64,000 nucleotides of DNA from positions 102,295-166,294 of the forward strand of contig NZ_JAMFTQ010000004.1 of assembly GCF_024160105.1 (NCBI RefSeq). Direction: 5' to 3'. The translations under genes and the position numbers were made by a program. This DNA is from Corynebacterium stercoris (GTDB lineage Bacteria; Actinomycetota; Actinomycetes; Mycobacteriales; Mycobacteriaceae). Positions 44,194 to 53,153 of the stretch are shown here, piece after piece; the first letter of the stretch is position 1, and each line of letters starts with the position of its first letter. The notes beneath the pieces are model-generated. The model made no database searches and had not been told where the DNA came from. It worked only from the letters and a program-made list of their open reading frames with translations.

Positions 44194-45561
44194 GTGGAGT
44201 TCACGCCATACACCCTGCTTACCGACGTCGGCTGGATCTCCGTCCTTCTCATCGTCGGCAACGTGCTGCGCAACCGGCTGCTGGTGCTGCAGAAACTGCT
44301 GCTGCCCGCGCCGATCACCGCCGGCCTGCTCGGCCTGCTGCTCGGCCAAGAGGTGCTCGGCGTGATCACCTGGTCGCCGCAGGTGGGCACGTACACCACG
44401 CTGCTCATCGCGGTGGTGTTCGCGTCGATGGCGTACTCGATGGAGCTCGGCGGCTCCGTCGCCTCCGGCGCCCGCAACATGTGGGGCTACTCCACCGCCA
44501 TGTTCATGGGGCAGTGGGGCCTGTTCATCCTGCTCGGCATCTACTTCTTCGCGCCGGTCATGGGCACCGACCCGTGGTTCGGCATGATGCTGCCGGTCGG
44601 CTTCGTCGGCGGCTTCGGCACCGCGGCGGCGGTCGGCTCCGCGCTGGAGGAGATCGGGCTCGAAGGTGCCTCGTCGCTCGGATTCACGTCCGCGACCGTC
44701 GGCACGCTCATTGCCATCATCGGCGGCGTGATCATGGCCAACTGGGGCATCCGCACCGGGCGCGCGTCCCAGCTCGCCGGCGAGCTGCCGGAGGACCTGC
44801 GCACCGGCTACATCGTCAACGAGTCCGAGCGACCGTCGATCGGCAAGGCCACCACCAACCCGTCCTCGATCGAGCCGCTCGCGCTGCACGTCGGCTTCAT
44901 CGTGTTCACCGTGCTCATCGCCTACACCGTGAACACCCTGATCAAGGGCCAGTGGCCGAACGTGTCCATCCCGCTGTTCGCCATGTCCTTCGTCATCGGC
45001 CTCATCGGGCGCGGGCTGCTGCGCGGCTTCAACCGCTCGAACTACCTGGACCGCGACACCGTGACCTCCATCTCCGGCGCCGCCACCGACTACATGATCG
45101 CCTTCGGCATCGCTTCCATCGTCCCGGCCGCGCTCGCCGGCTACTGGCAGGCCCTCATCGTGATGTTCCTGCTGGGTACCCTCTTCTGCGTCGTCTGGAT
45201 GCTCTGGGCCGCGCCGCTCTTCTTCGGCCGCAACTGGCTCGAGCGCGGCATCTTCGGCTGGGGCTGGGCGACCGCCGCCGTGGCCACCGGTATCGCGCTG
45301 CTCAAAATGGTCGACCCGAAGCTCAAATCCGGCACGCTCAACGAGTACGGCGTGGCCTACGTCGGCTTCGCGCCCTTCGAGATCGGCATGACCATCCTCG
45401 CGCCCATCGCCGTGATCGCCGGCATCACCACGAGTTTCGGCTGGGTCGTCTTCGCCATCGCCGTCGGCGTCGTCATCATGGCGTTCGCCCTCCGCTGGGT
45501 CCCCGCGGAGAAAACAGGGCACGCGCCGGAACACGGTGCTTCACGACGCTTAATTTCCTAA
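44194..45561 (+). CDS. Sodium/glutamate symporter family transporter (GltS-like)
   Basis: 455 residues with about eleven membrane segments and the GltS half-repeats: LLPAPITAGLLGLLLG, LLPVGFVGGFGTAAAVGSAL and the related C-terminal SGAATDYMIAFGIASIVPAAL. The GTG at 44194 is chosen because AAAGGTGG lies 8-15 nt upstream; an ATG at 44176 is an alternative. GltS proteins take up glutamate with Na+, but corynebacterial paralogues may carry other anions. It ends convergently with the regulator gene, overlapping by 4 nt. Confidence 0.85.
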   Translation: MEFTPYTLLTDVGWISVLLIVGNVLRNRLLVLQKLLLPAPITAGLLGLLLGQEVLGVITWSPQVGTYTTLLIAVVFASMAYSMELGGSVASGARNMWGYSTAMFMGQWGLFILLGIYFFAPVMGTDPWFGMMLPVGFVGGFGTAAAVGSALEEIGLEGASSLGFTSATVGTLIAIIGGVIMANWGIRTGRASQLAGELPEDLRTGYIVNESERPSIGKATTNPSSIEPLALHVGFIVFTVLIAYTVNTLIKGQWPNVSIPLFAMSFVIGLIGRGLLRGFNRSNYLDRDTVTSISGAATDYMIAFGIASIVPAALAGYWQALIVMFLLGTLFCVVWMLWAAPLFFGRNWLERGIFGWGWATAAVATGIALLKMVDPKLKSGTLNEYGVAYVGFAPFEIGMTILAPIAVIAGITTSFGWVVFAIAVGVVIMAFALRWVPAEKTGHAPEHGASRRLIS

Positions 45562-46052
45562 GCCCACAAGTGGTCGAGCTTAGTGCCGTGTTGGGCGCGA
45601 AACACCGCGCTCATCATCTGGAGTTTTTTGCGGAACTTGTCGGTGAATCCGTCTAACTTTTCCGCGACCTCGACCGGCACAATCTCCAGGATTCTGCGGT
45701 GGAGCTCGAAAGCAGCTGCCGAGCGTGGATCGTCTGCGCCTCCGGCAGCGGAGAAGGCAGCCAAGCCCAGCAACACCAATTCGATCTCGTCGGTGGTGAG
45801 CTGCAACGGAAATGCGCGCTCGCCGCGTTCGATCCAGTAGCAGCCGCCGAAGCCTGGGCCGCTCTTGATTTTGAAGTCGGCGCCTCTCAGCTGTGCCACA
45901 TACTTCCGGATCGCGCTCTGGCTGACGCCGAGCTCGCTCGCGAGTTCCGCCGTCGTAAAGCGCGAGCCCCATTGCATGAGCTCGAGCATTCGCAGGCCCC
46001 GCAGCGCCGTGGGAACGCGCTCGTGCGGTGCTGGTTCGCTGGTGTCGGACAT
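45558..46052 (-). CDS. HTH_11/DeoR-like transcriptional regulator, short form
   Basis: 164 residues. A winged helix at residues 15-75 has the pattern RMLELMQWGSRFTTAELASE followed by LGVSQSAIRKYVAQL; the rest resembles part of the WYL/YafY-type effector region (FPLQLTTDEIELVLLGLAAF) but is truncated before the usual WYL motif. It may bind DNA without that sensor part. It converges on the GltS-type transporter, and could control it or a distant gene; no operator was found. The gene is AT-richer than its neighbours. Confidence 0.72.
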   Translation of the reverse strand: MSDTSEPAPHERVPTALRGLRMLELMQWGSRFTTAELASELGVSQSAIRKYVAQLRGADFKIKSGPGFGGCYWIERGERAFPLQLTTDEIELVLLGLAAFSAAGGADDPRSAAAFELHRRILEIVPVEVAEKLDGFTDKFRKKLQMMSAVFRAQHGTKLDHLWA

Positions 46053-46173
46053 GATTCGAGTTCATCACGGTTCTTGGCACTCGGCGTGCGAACGCGTGCA
46101 CATTTCAGTGGACATTGGGGGCGCGATGGCCGGGGGCAGGTTTCGGGGAAGCGGTTTTCCCTTTTATGAAATG

Positions 46174-46250
46174 GGGTAATTATTGGTATTCGCGGATCTA
46201 TGTGTGCGGCTCACACATAGAACTGCCGAATCCAGCATTTGACGCATTTC
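46174..46250 (+). repeat. Intergenic palindromic repeat family, copy 3
   Basis: Contains TTATTGGTATTCGCGGATCT followed by ATGTGTGCGGC, matching copy 2 with few changes, then CACACATAG and GCCGAATCCAGCATTTGACG as the opposite arm. It lies in the 335-bp gap upstream of clpB, 50 bp before the HAIR box. Confidence 0.7.
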
Positions 46251-46300
46251 ATCGAAAGGTTTGCGTGTCGCCGCCTCCGGGCCCTGCCCTGGCGCCCAGA

Positions 46301-46333
46301 ACTGAGTGGAACAGACTCAACTCTTTGCGCGTT
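46301..46333 (+). promoter_or_regulatory. Sigma-H promoter with overlapping HAIR box at clpB
   Basis: ACTGAGT-N7-ACTCAAC (46301-46321) resembles the HspR box CTTGAGT-N7-ACTCAAG. It overlaps a sigma-H type promoter: GGAAC at 46308-46312, 18-nt spacer, GTT at 46331-46333. The dnaK operon has the same pair of elements, so clpB should be controlled by the same sigma factor and HspR. Confidence 0.75.
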
Positions 46334-46387
46334 GTCTCTAGTGACATCACTACAAAAGGCATTTGAAACTAAGGAGCAACGCGAACC

Positions 46388-48937
46388 ATGGGATCTTTCA
46401 ACCCCACAACGAAAACGCAGCAGGCTCTTCAGCAGGCGCTGCAGAAGGCGTCCGCGGCGGGCAACCCGGACATCCGCCCGGCGCACCTGCTGGAGGCTGT
46501 ACTTACTCAGGAAGAAGGCATCGCGGCGCCGGTGCTCAAGGCAACGGGCGTGGATCCGGAGACCGTCGCGAAGGAGGCGGCGCAGATCGTCGCCGGGTTC
46601 CCCAAGGCGGAAGGCCAGAACATGGCCAACCCGAACTTCAACCGCGACGCGCTCAACGCGATTAACGCTGCGCAGGAGCTGGCGGGCGAGCTCGGCGACG
46701 AGTTTGTGTCCACCGAAGTCCTGCTCGCGGGTATCGCGAAGGGCTCGGACGAGGCCGCGGAGCTTTTGAAGAAGCGCGGCGCGACGTACGAGGTGCTCAA
46801 GGGCGCCTTCCCGTCCGTGCGCGGCGCGAAGAAGGTCACCTCGCAGGACCCGGAGGACCAGTTCCAGGCTCTGGAAAAGTACTCCACCGACCTCACTGCG
46901 CGCGCCCGCGAGGGCAAGATCGACCCGGTGATCGGCCGCGACGCGGAGATCCGCCGCGTCGTCCAGGTGCTGTCCCGCCGCACGAAGAACAACCCGGTGC
47001 TGATTGGTGAGCCGGGCGTCGGCAAGACTGCCGTCGTCGAGGGTCTCGCGCGGCGCATCGTCGCGGGCGACGTGCCGGAGTCGCTGAAGGGCAAGACGCT
47101 GATCAGCCTGGATCTGGGTTCGATGGTTGCGGGCGCGAAGTTCCGCGGCGAGTTCGAGGAGCGTCTGAAGGCGGTGCTCGACGAGATCAAGTCGTCGGAC
47201 GGCGAGATCATTACGTTCATCGATGAGCTGCACACGATCGTCGGCGCTGGCGCGACCGGTGAGGGCGCGATGGATGCGGGCAACATGATTAAGCCGATGC
47301 TGGCCCGCGGCGAGCTGCGCCTCGTCGGCGCGACCACGCTGGATGAGTACCGCAAGTACATCGAGAAGGACGCGGCGCTGGAGCGCCGGTTCCAGCAGGT
47401 GTACGTGGGCGAGCCGACGGTGGAGGACACTATCGGCATCCTCCGCGGCCTGAAGGAGCGCTACGAGGTGCACCACGGCGTGCGCATCCAGGACTCTGCC
47501 CTGGTGTCGGCCGCGGAGCTGTCGAACCGCTACATCACGAACCGTTTCCTGCCGGACAAGGCGATCGACCTGGTCGATGAGGCGGGCTCGCGCCTGCGCA
47601 TGCAGATCGATTCCTCCCCGCAGGAGATCGACGAGCTGGAGCGCGTCGTGCGCCGCCTCGAGATCGAGGAGATCGCGCTGGCGAAGGAGTCCGACGAGGC
47701 ATCCCAACAGCGCCTCGGCGCGCTGCGCCAGGAGCTGGCGGATCAGCGCGAGAAGCTCGGCGAGATGAAGGCTCGCTGGGAGAACGAGAAGGGCGAGGTC
47801 AACCGCGTCCAGGCCGCGAAGGAGGAGTTGGAGCGCCTGCGCAACGAGTCCGAGATCGCGGAGCGCGAGGGCGACTACGGCAAGGTGTCCGAGCTGCGCT
47901 ACGGCCGCATCCCGGAGCTGGAGGCGCAGGTCGCTGAGGCGGAGGCGCAGGCCAGCACGAAGACGATGCTGGTTGAGGAGGTCACGCCTGACGTGATCGC
48001 GGAGGTCGTGTCCTCGTGGACCGGCATCCCGGCGGGCAAGATGATGCAGGGCGAGACCGAGAAGTTGCTCAATATGGAGTCGGTGCTGGGTGAGCGCGTC
48101 GTCGGCCAGCGTGAAGCGGTCGTCGCGGTGTCTGACGCGGTGCGCCGCTCCCGCGCGGGCGTGGCGGATCCGGATCGGCCGATCGGTTCCTTCCTATTCC
48201 TCGGCCCCACCGGCGTGGGCAAGACGGAGCTGGCGAAGGCGCTGGCGGAGTTCCTCTTCGACGATGAGTCGGCGATGGTCCGCATCGACATGAGCGAGTA
48301 CGGCGAGAAGCACTCCGTCGCCCGCCTCGTCGGTGCCCCTCCGGGATACGTGGGCTACGACGCAGGCGGCCAGCTCACCGAGGCTGTGCGCCGCCGCCCG
48401 TACTCGCTGGTGCTTTTCGACGAAGTGGAGAAGGCCCACCCCGATGTCTTCGACGTGCTCCTGCAGGTGCTCGACGAGGGTCGCTTGACTGACGGCCAGG
48501 GCCGCACCGTGGACTTCCGTAACACGGTGATCATCCTGACCTCCAACCTGGGCGCGGGCGGCAACCGAGAGCAGATCATGGAGGCGGTGAAGCGGCACTT
48601 CAAGCCGGAGTTCATCAACCGTCTCGACGACGTGGTGGTCTTCGAGCCGCTCAGCCAGGACCAGCTGGTGGGCATCGTGGAGATCCAGCTGCAGGATCTC
48701 GCGGCGCGCCTCGCCGCCCGCCGCCTCACGCTGGAGGTGTCGGACGCGGCGAAGCACTGGCTGGCGGACCGCGGCTACGACCCGGCCTACGGCGCCCGCC
48801 CGCTGCGCCGCCTGATCCAGCAGGCGATCGGCGACCGCCTGGCCAAGAAGCTTCTGGCCGGCGAGGTCCGCGACGGCGACATCGTCCACGTCGACGTGGC
48901 CGACGGCGGCGAGGAGCTGGAGGTTGCGGCGCGGTAG
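46388..48937 (+). CDS. clpB: ATP-dependent disaggregase ClpB
   Basis: 849 residues from ATG 46388, behind AAGGAG. It has an N-domain (residues 1-145), NBD1 with Walker [16 protein letters not shown] and Walker [11 protein letters not shown], the long coiled-coil M-domain (about 400-530, EDVRR-type heptads with many Glu/Arg) that distinguishes ClpB from ClpA/C, and NBD2 with [14 protein letters not shown] and [16 protein letters not shown]. It solubilises aggregates with DnaK. There is no ClpP-binding loop expected for this class. Confidence 0.97.
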   Translation: MGSFNPTTKTQQALQQALQKASAAGNPDIRPAHLLEAVLTQEEGIAAPVLKATGVDPETVAKEAAQIVAGFPKAEGQNMANPNFNRDALNAINAAQELAGELGDEFVSTEVLLAGIAKGSDEAAELLKKRGATYEVLKGAFPSVRGAKKVTSQDPEDQFQALEKYSTDLTARAREGKIDPVIGRDAEIRRVVQVLSRRTKNNPVLIGEPGVGKTAVVEGLARRIVAGDVPESLKGKTLISLDLGSMVAGAKFRGEFEERLKAVLDEIKSSDGEIITFIDELHTIVGAGATGEGAMDAGNMIKPMLARGELRLVGATTLDEYRKYIEKDAALERRFQQVYVGEPTVEDTIGILRGLKERYEVHHGVRIQDSALVSAAELSNRYITNRFLPDKAIDLVDEAGSRLRMQIDSSPQEIDELERVVRRLEIEEIALAKESDEASQQRLGALRQELADQREKLGEMKARWENEKGEVNRVQAAKEELERLRNESEIAEREGDYGKVSELRYGRIPELEAQVAEAEAQASTKTMLVEEVTPDVIAEVVSSWTGIPAGKMMQGETEKLLNMESVLGERVVGQREAVVAVSDAVRRSRAGVADPDRPIGSFLFLGPTGVGKTELAKALAEFLFDDESAMVRIDMSEYGEKHSVARLVGAPPGYVGYDAGGQLTEAVRRRPYSLVLFDEVEKAHPDVFDVLLQVLDEGRLTDGQGRTVDFRNTVIILTSNLGAGGNREQIMEAVKRHFKPEFINRLDDVVVFEPLSQDQLVGIVEIQLQDLAARLAARRLTLEVSDAAKHWLADRGYDPAYGARPLRRLIQQAIGDRLAKKLLAGEVRDGDIVHVDVADGGEELEVAAR

Positions 48938-48979
48938 TAATACCGCCGTCGGCAAGCGTGGTGCCCTAGACTGCTTGCC

Positions 48980-49393
48980 ATGCAGCCGACCACCACGATC
49001 ACCACCCGCGTTGCTGTCCCCGGTGTCGAGGACGAGCAGCTCGCGGCGCACCAGCTGAGCCCCACGCACTTCGTGGTGGCCAGCGTGCCGTTCGTGGATA
49101 CGTCGCTGGCGCTCGGCGACATTGTCGAGTGCGTGCTGGTCGGCGGGCAGTTCCACGTCGACCGCGTGGTGGTGCGCGGCGGCGCGTCGACGGTGCGGAT
49201 CATGCCCGAGACGGACGAGCCGCACCAGATCGCCGAGACGCTCCTGGCGTTCGGCTGCCGCGTCGAGCTCGGCCCCGGCGGCATGCTGGCGGCCAGCATC
49301 GGCGCGGACTGCCCGCGCGAGGGGATTATGGAGTGGCTGGACGGGCTGGAGTCGGACGGCACGATTCAGCAGGCCCCCGGCTTCATGGCCTAA
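48980..49393 (+). CDS. DUF4265 domain protein
   Basis: 137 residues. The sequence HFVVASVPFVDTSLALGDIV followed by a small beta-rich region and GGMLAASIGADCP resembles the DUF4265 family of small bacterial proteins with unknown function. It is soluble and has no membrane segment. ATG 48980 follows TAGACT (48967-48972) by exactly 7 nt, so the message is probably leaderless. A CGTCGGCAAGC element separates it from clpB. Confidence 0.65.
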   Translation: MQPTTTITTRVAVPGVEDEQLAAHQLSPTHFVVASVPFVDTSLALGDIVECVLVGGQFHVDRVVVRGGASTVRIMPETDEPHQIAETLLAFGCRVELGPGGMLAASIGADCPREGIMEWLDGLESDGTIQQAPGFMA

Positions 49394-49446
49394 GCTCCGA
49401 TTTCCTCGGACTGTGACCTCGCGGGTTGCTGGCTAGACTGGCGCGC

Positions 49447-50301
49447 ATGAGCGTCTTTGTCTCCGCCGAAGCCCTGCACGAACGCATCCAAACCGGTAAG
49501 AAGCACACCATCCTCGCCGCCCTCTGGGAGTTCAAGGAGGGCAAGGCGTGGTCGAAGTTCCAGTCCGAGCACATCCCGACCGCCCTGTTTTGCGAGCCCG
49601 CGTCGCAGCTCGCCGGCATGCCCGGCCGCGCGAACGGCCGCAACCCCATGCCGCACATCGACGTGGTCAACCAGGCAGTGAAGCAGTGGGGCATCGAGCC
49701 CGGCCGCCCGACCTACATTTACGACACCGGCAACGGCCTTTTCGCCGCCCGCGCCTGGTTCGTCCTGCGCTGGGCCGGCATCGAGGACGTCCACATTGTC
49801 GACGGCGGCTTCGCGGCCTGGGATGCCGCGGACCTGCCCACCGTCGCCGGCCCGGGCAACGTTGTTGTCCCGCGCGAGGTGGAGATTTCCCCCGACCACC
49901 TGCCGCTCGCGTCCATCGAGCAGGTCCGCGATTTTCACGGCACGCTTCTCGACGCTCGTTCCAAGCGCCGCTTCGAAGGCCGCCGCGAAATCCTCGACCT
50001 GCGCGCCGGCCACATCCCGGGCGCGATCAACCTGCCGGTGTCCGAGCTGTTCAACGAGATCGGCGAATCCAGCGAAGTAAAGGTCAAGAGCCCGGAGGAG
50101 ATCCGCGCCCGCCTCGCCGAGGTCGGCATCACCGAGGACACCGACCCGGCCAGCGTCATCGTCTACTCCGGTTCCGGCAACCACTCCGCCCTGCTGCTCG
50201 CCGCCATGGATCACGCCGGCCTCCCGGTGGTCACCCACTACGTGGGCGGCTGGTCCCAGTGGGCCGCCGACAACCGCAACCCCATCGAGGTCGATGTCTA
50301 G
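49447..50301 (+). CDS. Rhodanese-like sulfurtransferase lacking the catalytic Cys
   Basis: 284 residues with two rhodanese domains: HIPTALFCEPASQL and VNQAVKQWGI in the first, LDARSKRRFEGRRE then LDLRAGHIPGAINLPVSELF in the second. The active-site loop of the second domain normally starts with Cys (VYCGSG type); here it is VIVYSGSGNHSALLLAAM, with Ser near residue 241. Persulfide transfer through this position would not be possible, so thiosulfate sulfurtransferase activity is doubtful. ATG 49447 follows TAGACT by 7 nt. In C. glutamicum the gene here is annotated as a thiosulfate sulfurtransferase, as far as I recall. Confidence 0.8.
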   Translation: MSVFVSAEALHERIQTGKKHTILAALWEFKEGKAWSKFQSEHIPTALFCEPASQLAGMPGRANGRNPMPHIDVVNQAVKQWGIEPGRPTYIYDTGNGLFAARAWFVLRWAGIEDVHIVDGGFAAWDAADLPTVAGPGNVVVPREVEISPDHLPLASIEQVRDFHGTLLDARSKRRFEGRREILDLRAGHIPGAINLPVSELFNEIGESSEVKVKSPEEIRARLAEVGITEDTDPASVIVYSGSGNHSALLLAAMDHAGLPVVTHYVGGWSQWAADNRNPIEVDV

Positions 50302-50370
50302 TTCGGGTTTTGCGCGGACGCTTGAATCGTCGGCCGCGAGTGCACGGGGCACCGGTGAGTTGCTCAGGCA

Positions 50371-50444
50371 ATGCGTCAAATTCGTGATTCCGCGGATCTA
50401 TGTGTGGCTCGCGCACATTTATCCGCGGATTCCAAAATGTAGCG
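50371..50444 (+). repeat. Intergenic palindromic repeat family, copy 4
   Basis: The clearest palindrome of the family: GATTCCGCGGATCTATGTGT then GGCTCGCGCACATTTATCCGCGGATTCC, so GATTCCGCGGAT is answered by ATCCGCGGATTCC about 25 nt later. It is flanked by ATGCGTCA and AATGTAGCGC. It lies in the 262-bp gap after the rhodanese gene. Confidence 0.75.
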
Positions 50445-50464
50445 CGAAGAGCATTTCGGTGTGC

Positions 50465-50486
50465 CCCAAAATGCAATCTGTGACAG
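50465..50486 (+). repeat. AATGCATTCTGTGGCAG-type repeat, isolated copy
   Basis: CCCAAAATGCAATCTGTGAC(AG) matches the tandem repeat unit at 57026-57069 at 19 of 22 positions. It lies 20 bp after palindromic repeat copy 4, linking the two repeat families physically. Confidence 0.5.
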
Positions 50487-50563
50487 AGCGATCGGCGGGC
50501 CAGACTAGGGGACCCCGCGCCCTCAGCGCCGAGTGACAGTTTGGGCAGTAACATCTTTGCCCG

Positions 50564-51964
50564 ATGGCATACCTACTTATCCTCCTCGCGCTGATCGCGC
50601 TCGCAGCCGGCATCTGGCTCTGGAACGCCGATGCCCGCGAGCGCCGCGCCGCGGTGCCCGCGCCCCGCGAGGACCTTGAGACCAGCACCGTCGAACCGGA
50701 GCCCGCTCCCGAAGCACCCGCGCCGGTACCGCCGTCCGAGGACGAAACGACGCCCGGCATCGAGCCCGTGCTTATTGACGATTCCCCCGAGCCCGTTGAG
50801 GATACAGTCTCCCTGGAGGTAGACACCCAGGGGGGTGAAGCGGTCGAACCCGCGCAGTCGGGGTCTACCCGGTGGGTGCCGGCAAGCACGCCGGCCGCGG
50901 CGCAGGAGTTCGACGTCGCCGACGAGGCAGAATACGAACTGGACACGCCGGTGCCGCTGGAGGGGGAGTTCGAGCTCGACACGCCCGAGGAACCCGAGCC
51001 TGAACCAGCCGAGGAGCCCGCGCACGCTGAGCCCGCGCACGCTGAGCCCGCACCTGCACCCACACCACAAGCGAAACCACAGCCGTGGCAGCACCGCCGC
51101 TCGGGTTTGCAGCTGCCGGGGGCGAGCCGCCGGGAGCGTAGGTCGTGGGCGGAAGCGAACGGGTTCACGTTCGCCAAGCAGGACGATTTCCTGACAGGCG
51201 AGTGGCAGCGCGGGGCAGCGTCGACGGGCGCGCCGGTGCGCGACATCGCGAGCGGCCACGTGTACGGGCACGACACGCACGTGATGGACCTCGGCGACGC
51301 AACGGTGATCGCGATGGCGACGGGCGAGGTCAGCGACATGGTCGTAGACATGCGCCGTGCGAGCTACGCCGCACACTTCACGGCCGCCTCGTCGGACGAC
51401 CTGGTGGAGGTCGCCAACGAAGAAGGCTTTACCGTCTACGCGACGGAGGCGGGCCCCGCCCAACGATTCATCGACATCCGCGTCCGCACCGCACTCAACG
51501 AGCTGCCGCCTGCCGTCCTCGCCGCGTGGTTCGAGGGCGAGTGGGCGCTCGCGCAGCTCGCGGGCAACGGCCACTCCACGCCCGCGGACTGGGACGCCAC
51601 GCTCGCCCCGCTCGCATTGCTTGCCGACGCCGCCCGCACCCTCCCGCCGCGCGACCCGAAACCGCTCGACCTCGACGCAATCACGCCGGAAGCCACGGCG
51701 GAGGTTGTGCCGGTGGAGAGGGTGGAAGCGGACGTCGAAAAGCCAAAAGTCCAGCGTCCCGAGGAGCCGCTGGAACTGCCGACCCGGACCACCGGGGCGG
51801 TGCGCGGGCCGGTGGAGCTGCGCGCTGTCGGCGGGGACGAGGTTGAAGCCATCGCGGACGGCACGGCGCCGGACGCAACGGGTGATCTGACCCGGGCGCG
51901 CCGGGCGCAGACCCCGCCGTCGATTTTCCAGGACGCAACACCAGAAAAGGAGCGAAAACGATGA
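50564..51964 (+). CDS. Membrane-anchored protein of unknown function
   Basis: 466 residues. A single N-terminal membrane helix (MAYLLILLALIALAAGIWLW) is followed by a 170-residue acidic, Pro/Glu-rich linker with direct repeats such as EEPAHAEPAHAEPAPA, then a folded region from about residue 175 (ERRSWAEANGFTFAKQDDFL, GHVYGHDTHVMDLGDATVIA, FIDIRVRTALNELPPAVLAA) to a charged end. I do not recognise the folded domain. It overlaps pyrE by 4 nt (ATGA), so it is translationally coupled to that gene. The position suggests a conserved corynebacterial gene; no function is claimed. Confidence 0.75.
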   Translation: MAYLLILLALIALAAGIWLWNADARERRAAVPAPREDLETSTVEPEPAPEAPAPVPPSEDETTPGIEPVLIDDSPEPVEDTVSLEVDTQGGEAVEPAQSGSTRWVPASTPAAAQEFDVADEAEYELDTPVPLEGEFELDTPEEPEPEPAEEPAHAEPAHAEPAPAPTPQAKPQPWQHRRSGLQLPGASRRERRSWAEANGFTFAKQDDFLTGEWQRGAASTGAPVRDIASGHVYGHDTHVMDLGDATVIAMATGEVSDMVVDMRRASYAAHFTAASSDDLVEVANEEGFTVYATEAGPAQRFIDIRVRTALNELPPAVLAAWFEGEWALAQLAGNGHSTPADWDATLAPLALLADAARTLPPRDPKPLDLDAITPEATAEVVPVERVEADVEKPKVQRPEEPLELPTRTTGAVRGPVELRAVGGDEVEAIADGTAPDATGDLTRARRAQTPPSIFQDATPEKERKR

Positions 51965-52500
51965 GTGAGAAGAAGCAGCGCCTCGCTGAGCTGGTCAAGG
52001 AGCTGGCGGTGGTGCACGGGAAGGTGACGTTGTCCTCGGGGCGGGAGGCGGATTACTACGTCGACCTGCGTCGCGCGACGCTCCACCACGAGGCGTCCCG
52101 GTTGATCGGCGATCTGCTGCGCGAGTTGACGGAGGACCTGGATTACGTGGCGGTCGGCGGCCTGACGCTGGGCGCGGACCCGGTGGCGACCGCGGTGATG
52201 CACGCGGACGGCCGCCCGATCGACGCCTTCGTCGTGCGCAAGGAGGCGAAGAAGCACGGGATGCAGCGCCGGGTTGAGGGGCCGTCGATTGTCGGCAAGC
52301 GGGTGCTCGTGGTGGAGGATACGACGACCACCGGCAACTCCCCGCTGACCGCGGTGGAGGCCTGCCGCGCGGAGGGTGCGGAGGTCGTGGCGGTGGCGAC
52401 GGTCGTCGATCGCGCGACCGGTGCCGCCGAGGTCCTCGCCGACGCCGGCCTCGAGTACCGCTTCCTGCTGGGCCTCGAGGACCTCGGGCTTGACGCTTAA
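51961..52500 (+). CDS. pyrE: Orotate phosphoribosyltransferase
   Basis: 179 residues. The PRPP-binding motif is VLVVEDTTTTGNSPL, with the flexible loop DAFVVRKEAKKHGMQRRVEG and N-terminal YYVDLRRATLHHEAS. It converts orotate and PRPP to OMP in pyrimidine synthesis. It overlaps the upstream membrane-protein gene by 4 nt, and the methyltransferase gene starts within its last codons. Confidence 0.95.
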   Translation: MSEKKQRLAELVKELAVVHGKVTLSSGREADYYVDLRRATLHHEASRLIGDLLRELTEDLDYVAVGGLTLGADPVATAVMHADGRPIDAFVVRKEAKKHGMQRRVEGPSIVGKRVLVVEDTTTTGNSPLTAVEACRAEGAEVVAVATVVDRATGAAEVLADAGLEYRFLLGLEDLGLDA

Positions 52501-53143
52501 CGACGGCCGCGGCCCGACCGAGTGGCAGGAAGGCCGCCACGGCGTCGGCCCCTGGGAAGGTCCGTGGCCCGAGGACCCGCGTTTCGACGCTCGTTTTCTC
52601 GCCGACGGCGACTCGAGGAACGTCGTCGACGCGTACCGGTACTGGTCATTGGACGCGATTGTGGCGGACCTGGATACGCGGCGGCACGACTTCCACGTGG
52701 CGATCGAGAACTTCGAGAACGACATGAACATCGGCACGGTCGTGCGCACCGCGAACGCGTTTCTGGCGCGCGAGGTGCACATCGTGGGCCGGCGCAGGTG
52801 GAACCGGCGCGGCGCGATGGTGACGGACCGCTACCAGCACATCCGCCACCACGAGACCGTGGCGGACCTGGTGGCGTGGGCGCGGGCGGAGGAGCTGACG
52901 ATCGTGGCCATCGACAACACGCCCGGCTCCGTGCCGCTGGAGACGGCCGAGCTGCCGCGCCGCTGCGTGCTGCTCTTCGGCCAGGAGGGCCCCGGCGTGA
53001 CGGACGCGGCGCAGGACGCGGCCGCGATGACCTGCTCGATCGCCCAGTTCGGGTCGACCCGCAGCATCAACGCGGGGGTGGCCGCGGGCATCGCCATGCA
53101 CGCGTGGGTGCGCCAGCACGCAGATCTGAGCCAAGCGTGGTAA
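52490..53143 (+). CDS. SpoU/TrmH family RNA 2'-O-methyltransferase
   Basis: 217 residues from a TTG at 52490 inside the pyrE end; no in-frame ATG or GTG exists before the conserved part. The three SPOUT motifs are NDMNIGTVVRTANAFLA (motif 1), RCVLLFGQEGPGVTDAA (motif 2) and QFGSTRSINAGVAAGIAMHA (motif 3), the knotted SAM-binding site. It should methylate a ribose in tRNA or rRNA; the target nucleotide cannot be told. Starting at TTG with overlap implies translation coupled to pyrE. Confidence 0.85.
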   Translation: MTLNDGRGPTEWQEGRHGVGPWEGPWPEDPRFDARFLADGDSRNVVDAYRYWSLDAIVADLDTRRHDFHVAIENFENDMNIGTVVRTANAFLAREVHIVGRRRWNRRGAMVTDRYQHIRHHETVADLVAWARAEELTIVAIDNTPGSVPLETAELPRRCVLLFGQEGPGVTDAAQDAAAMTCSIAQFGSTRSINAGVAAGIAMHAWVRQHADLSQAW

Positions 53144-53153
53144 ACCGGTAACC

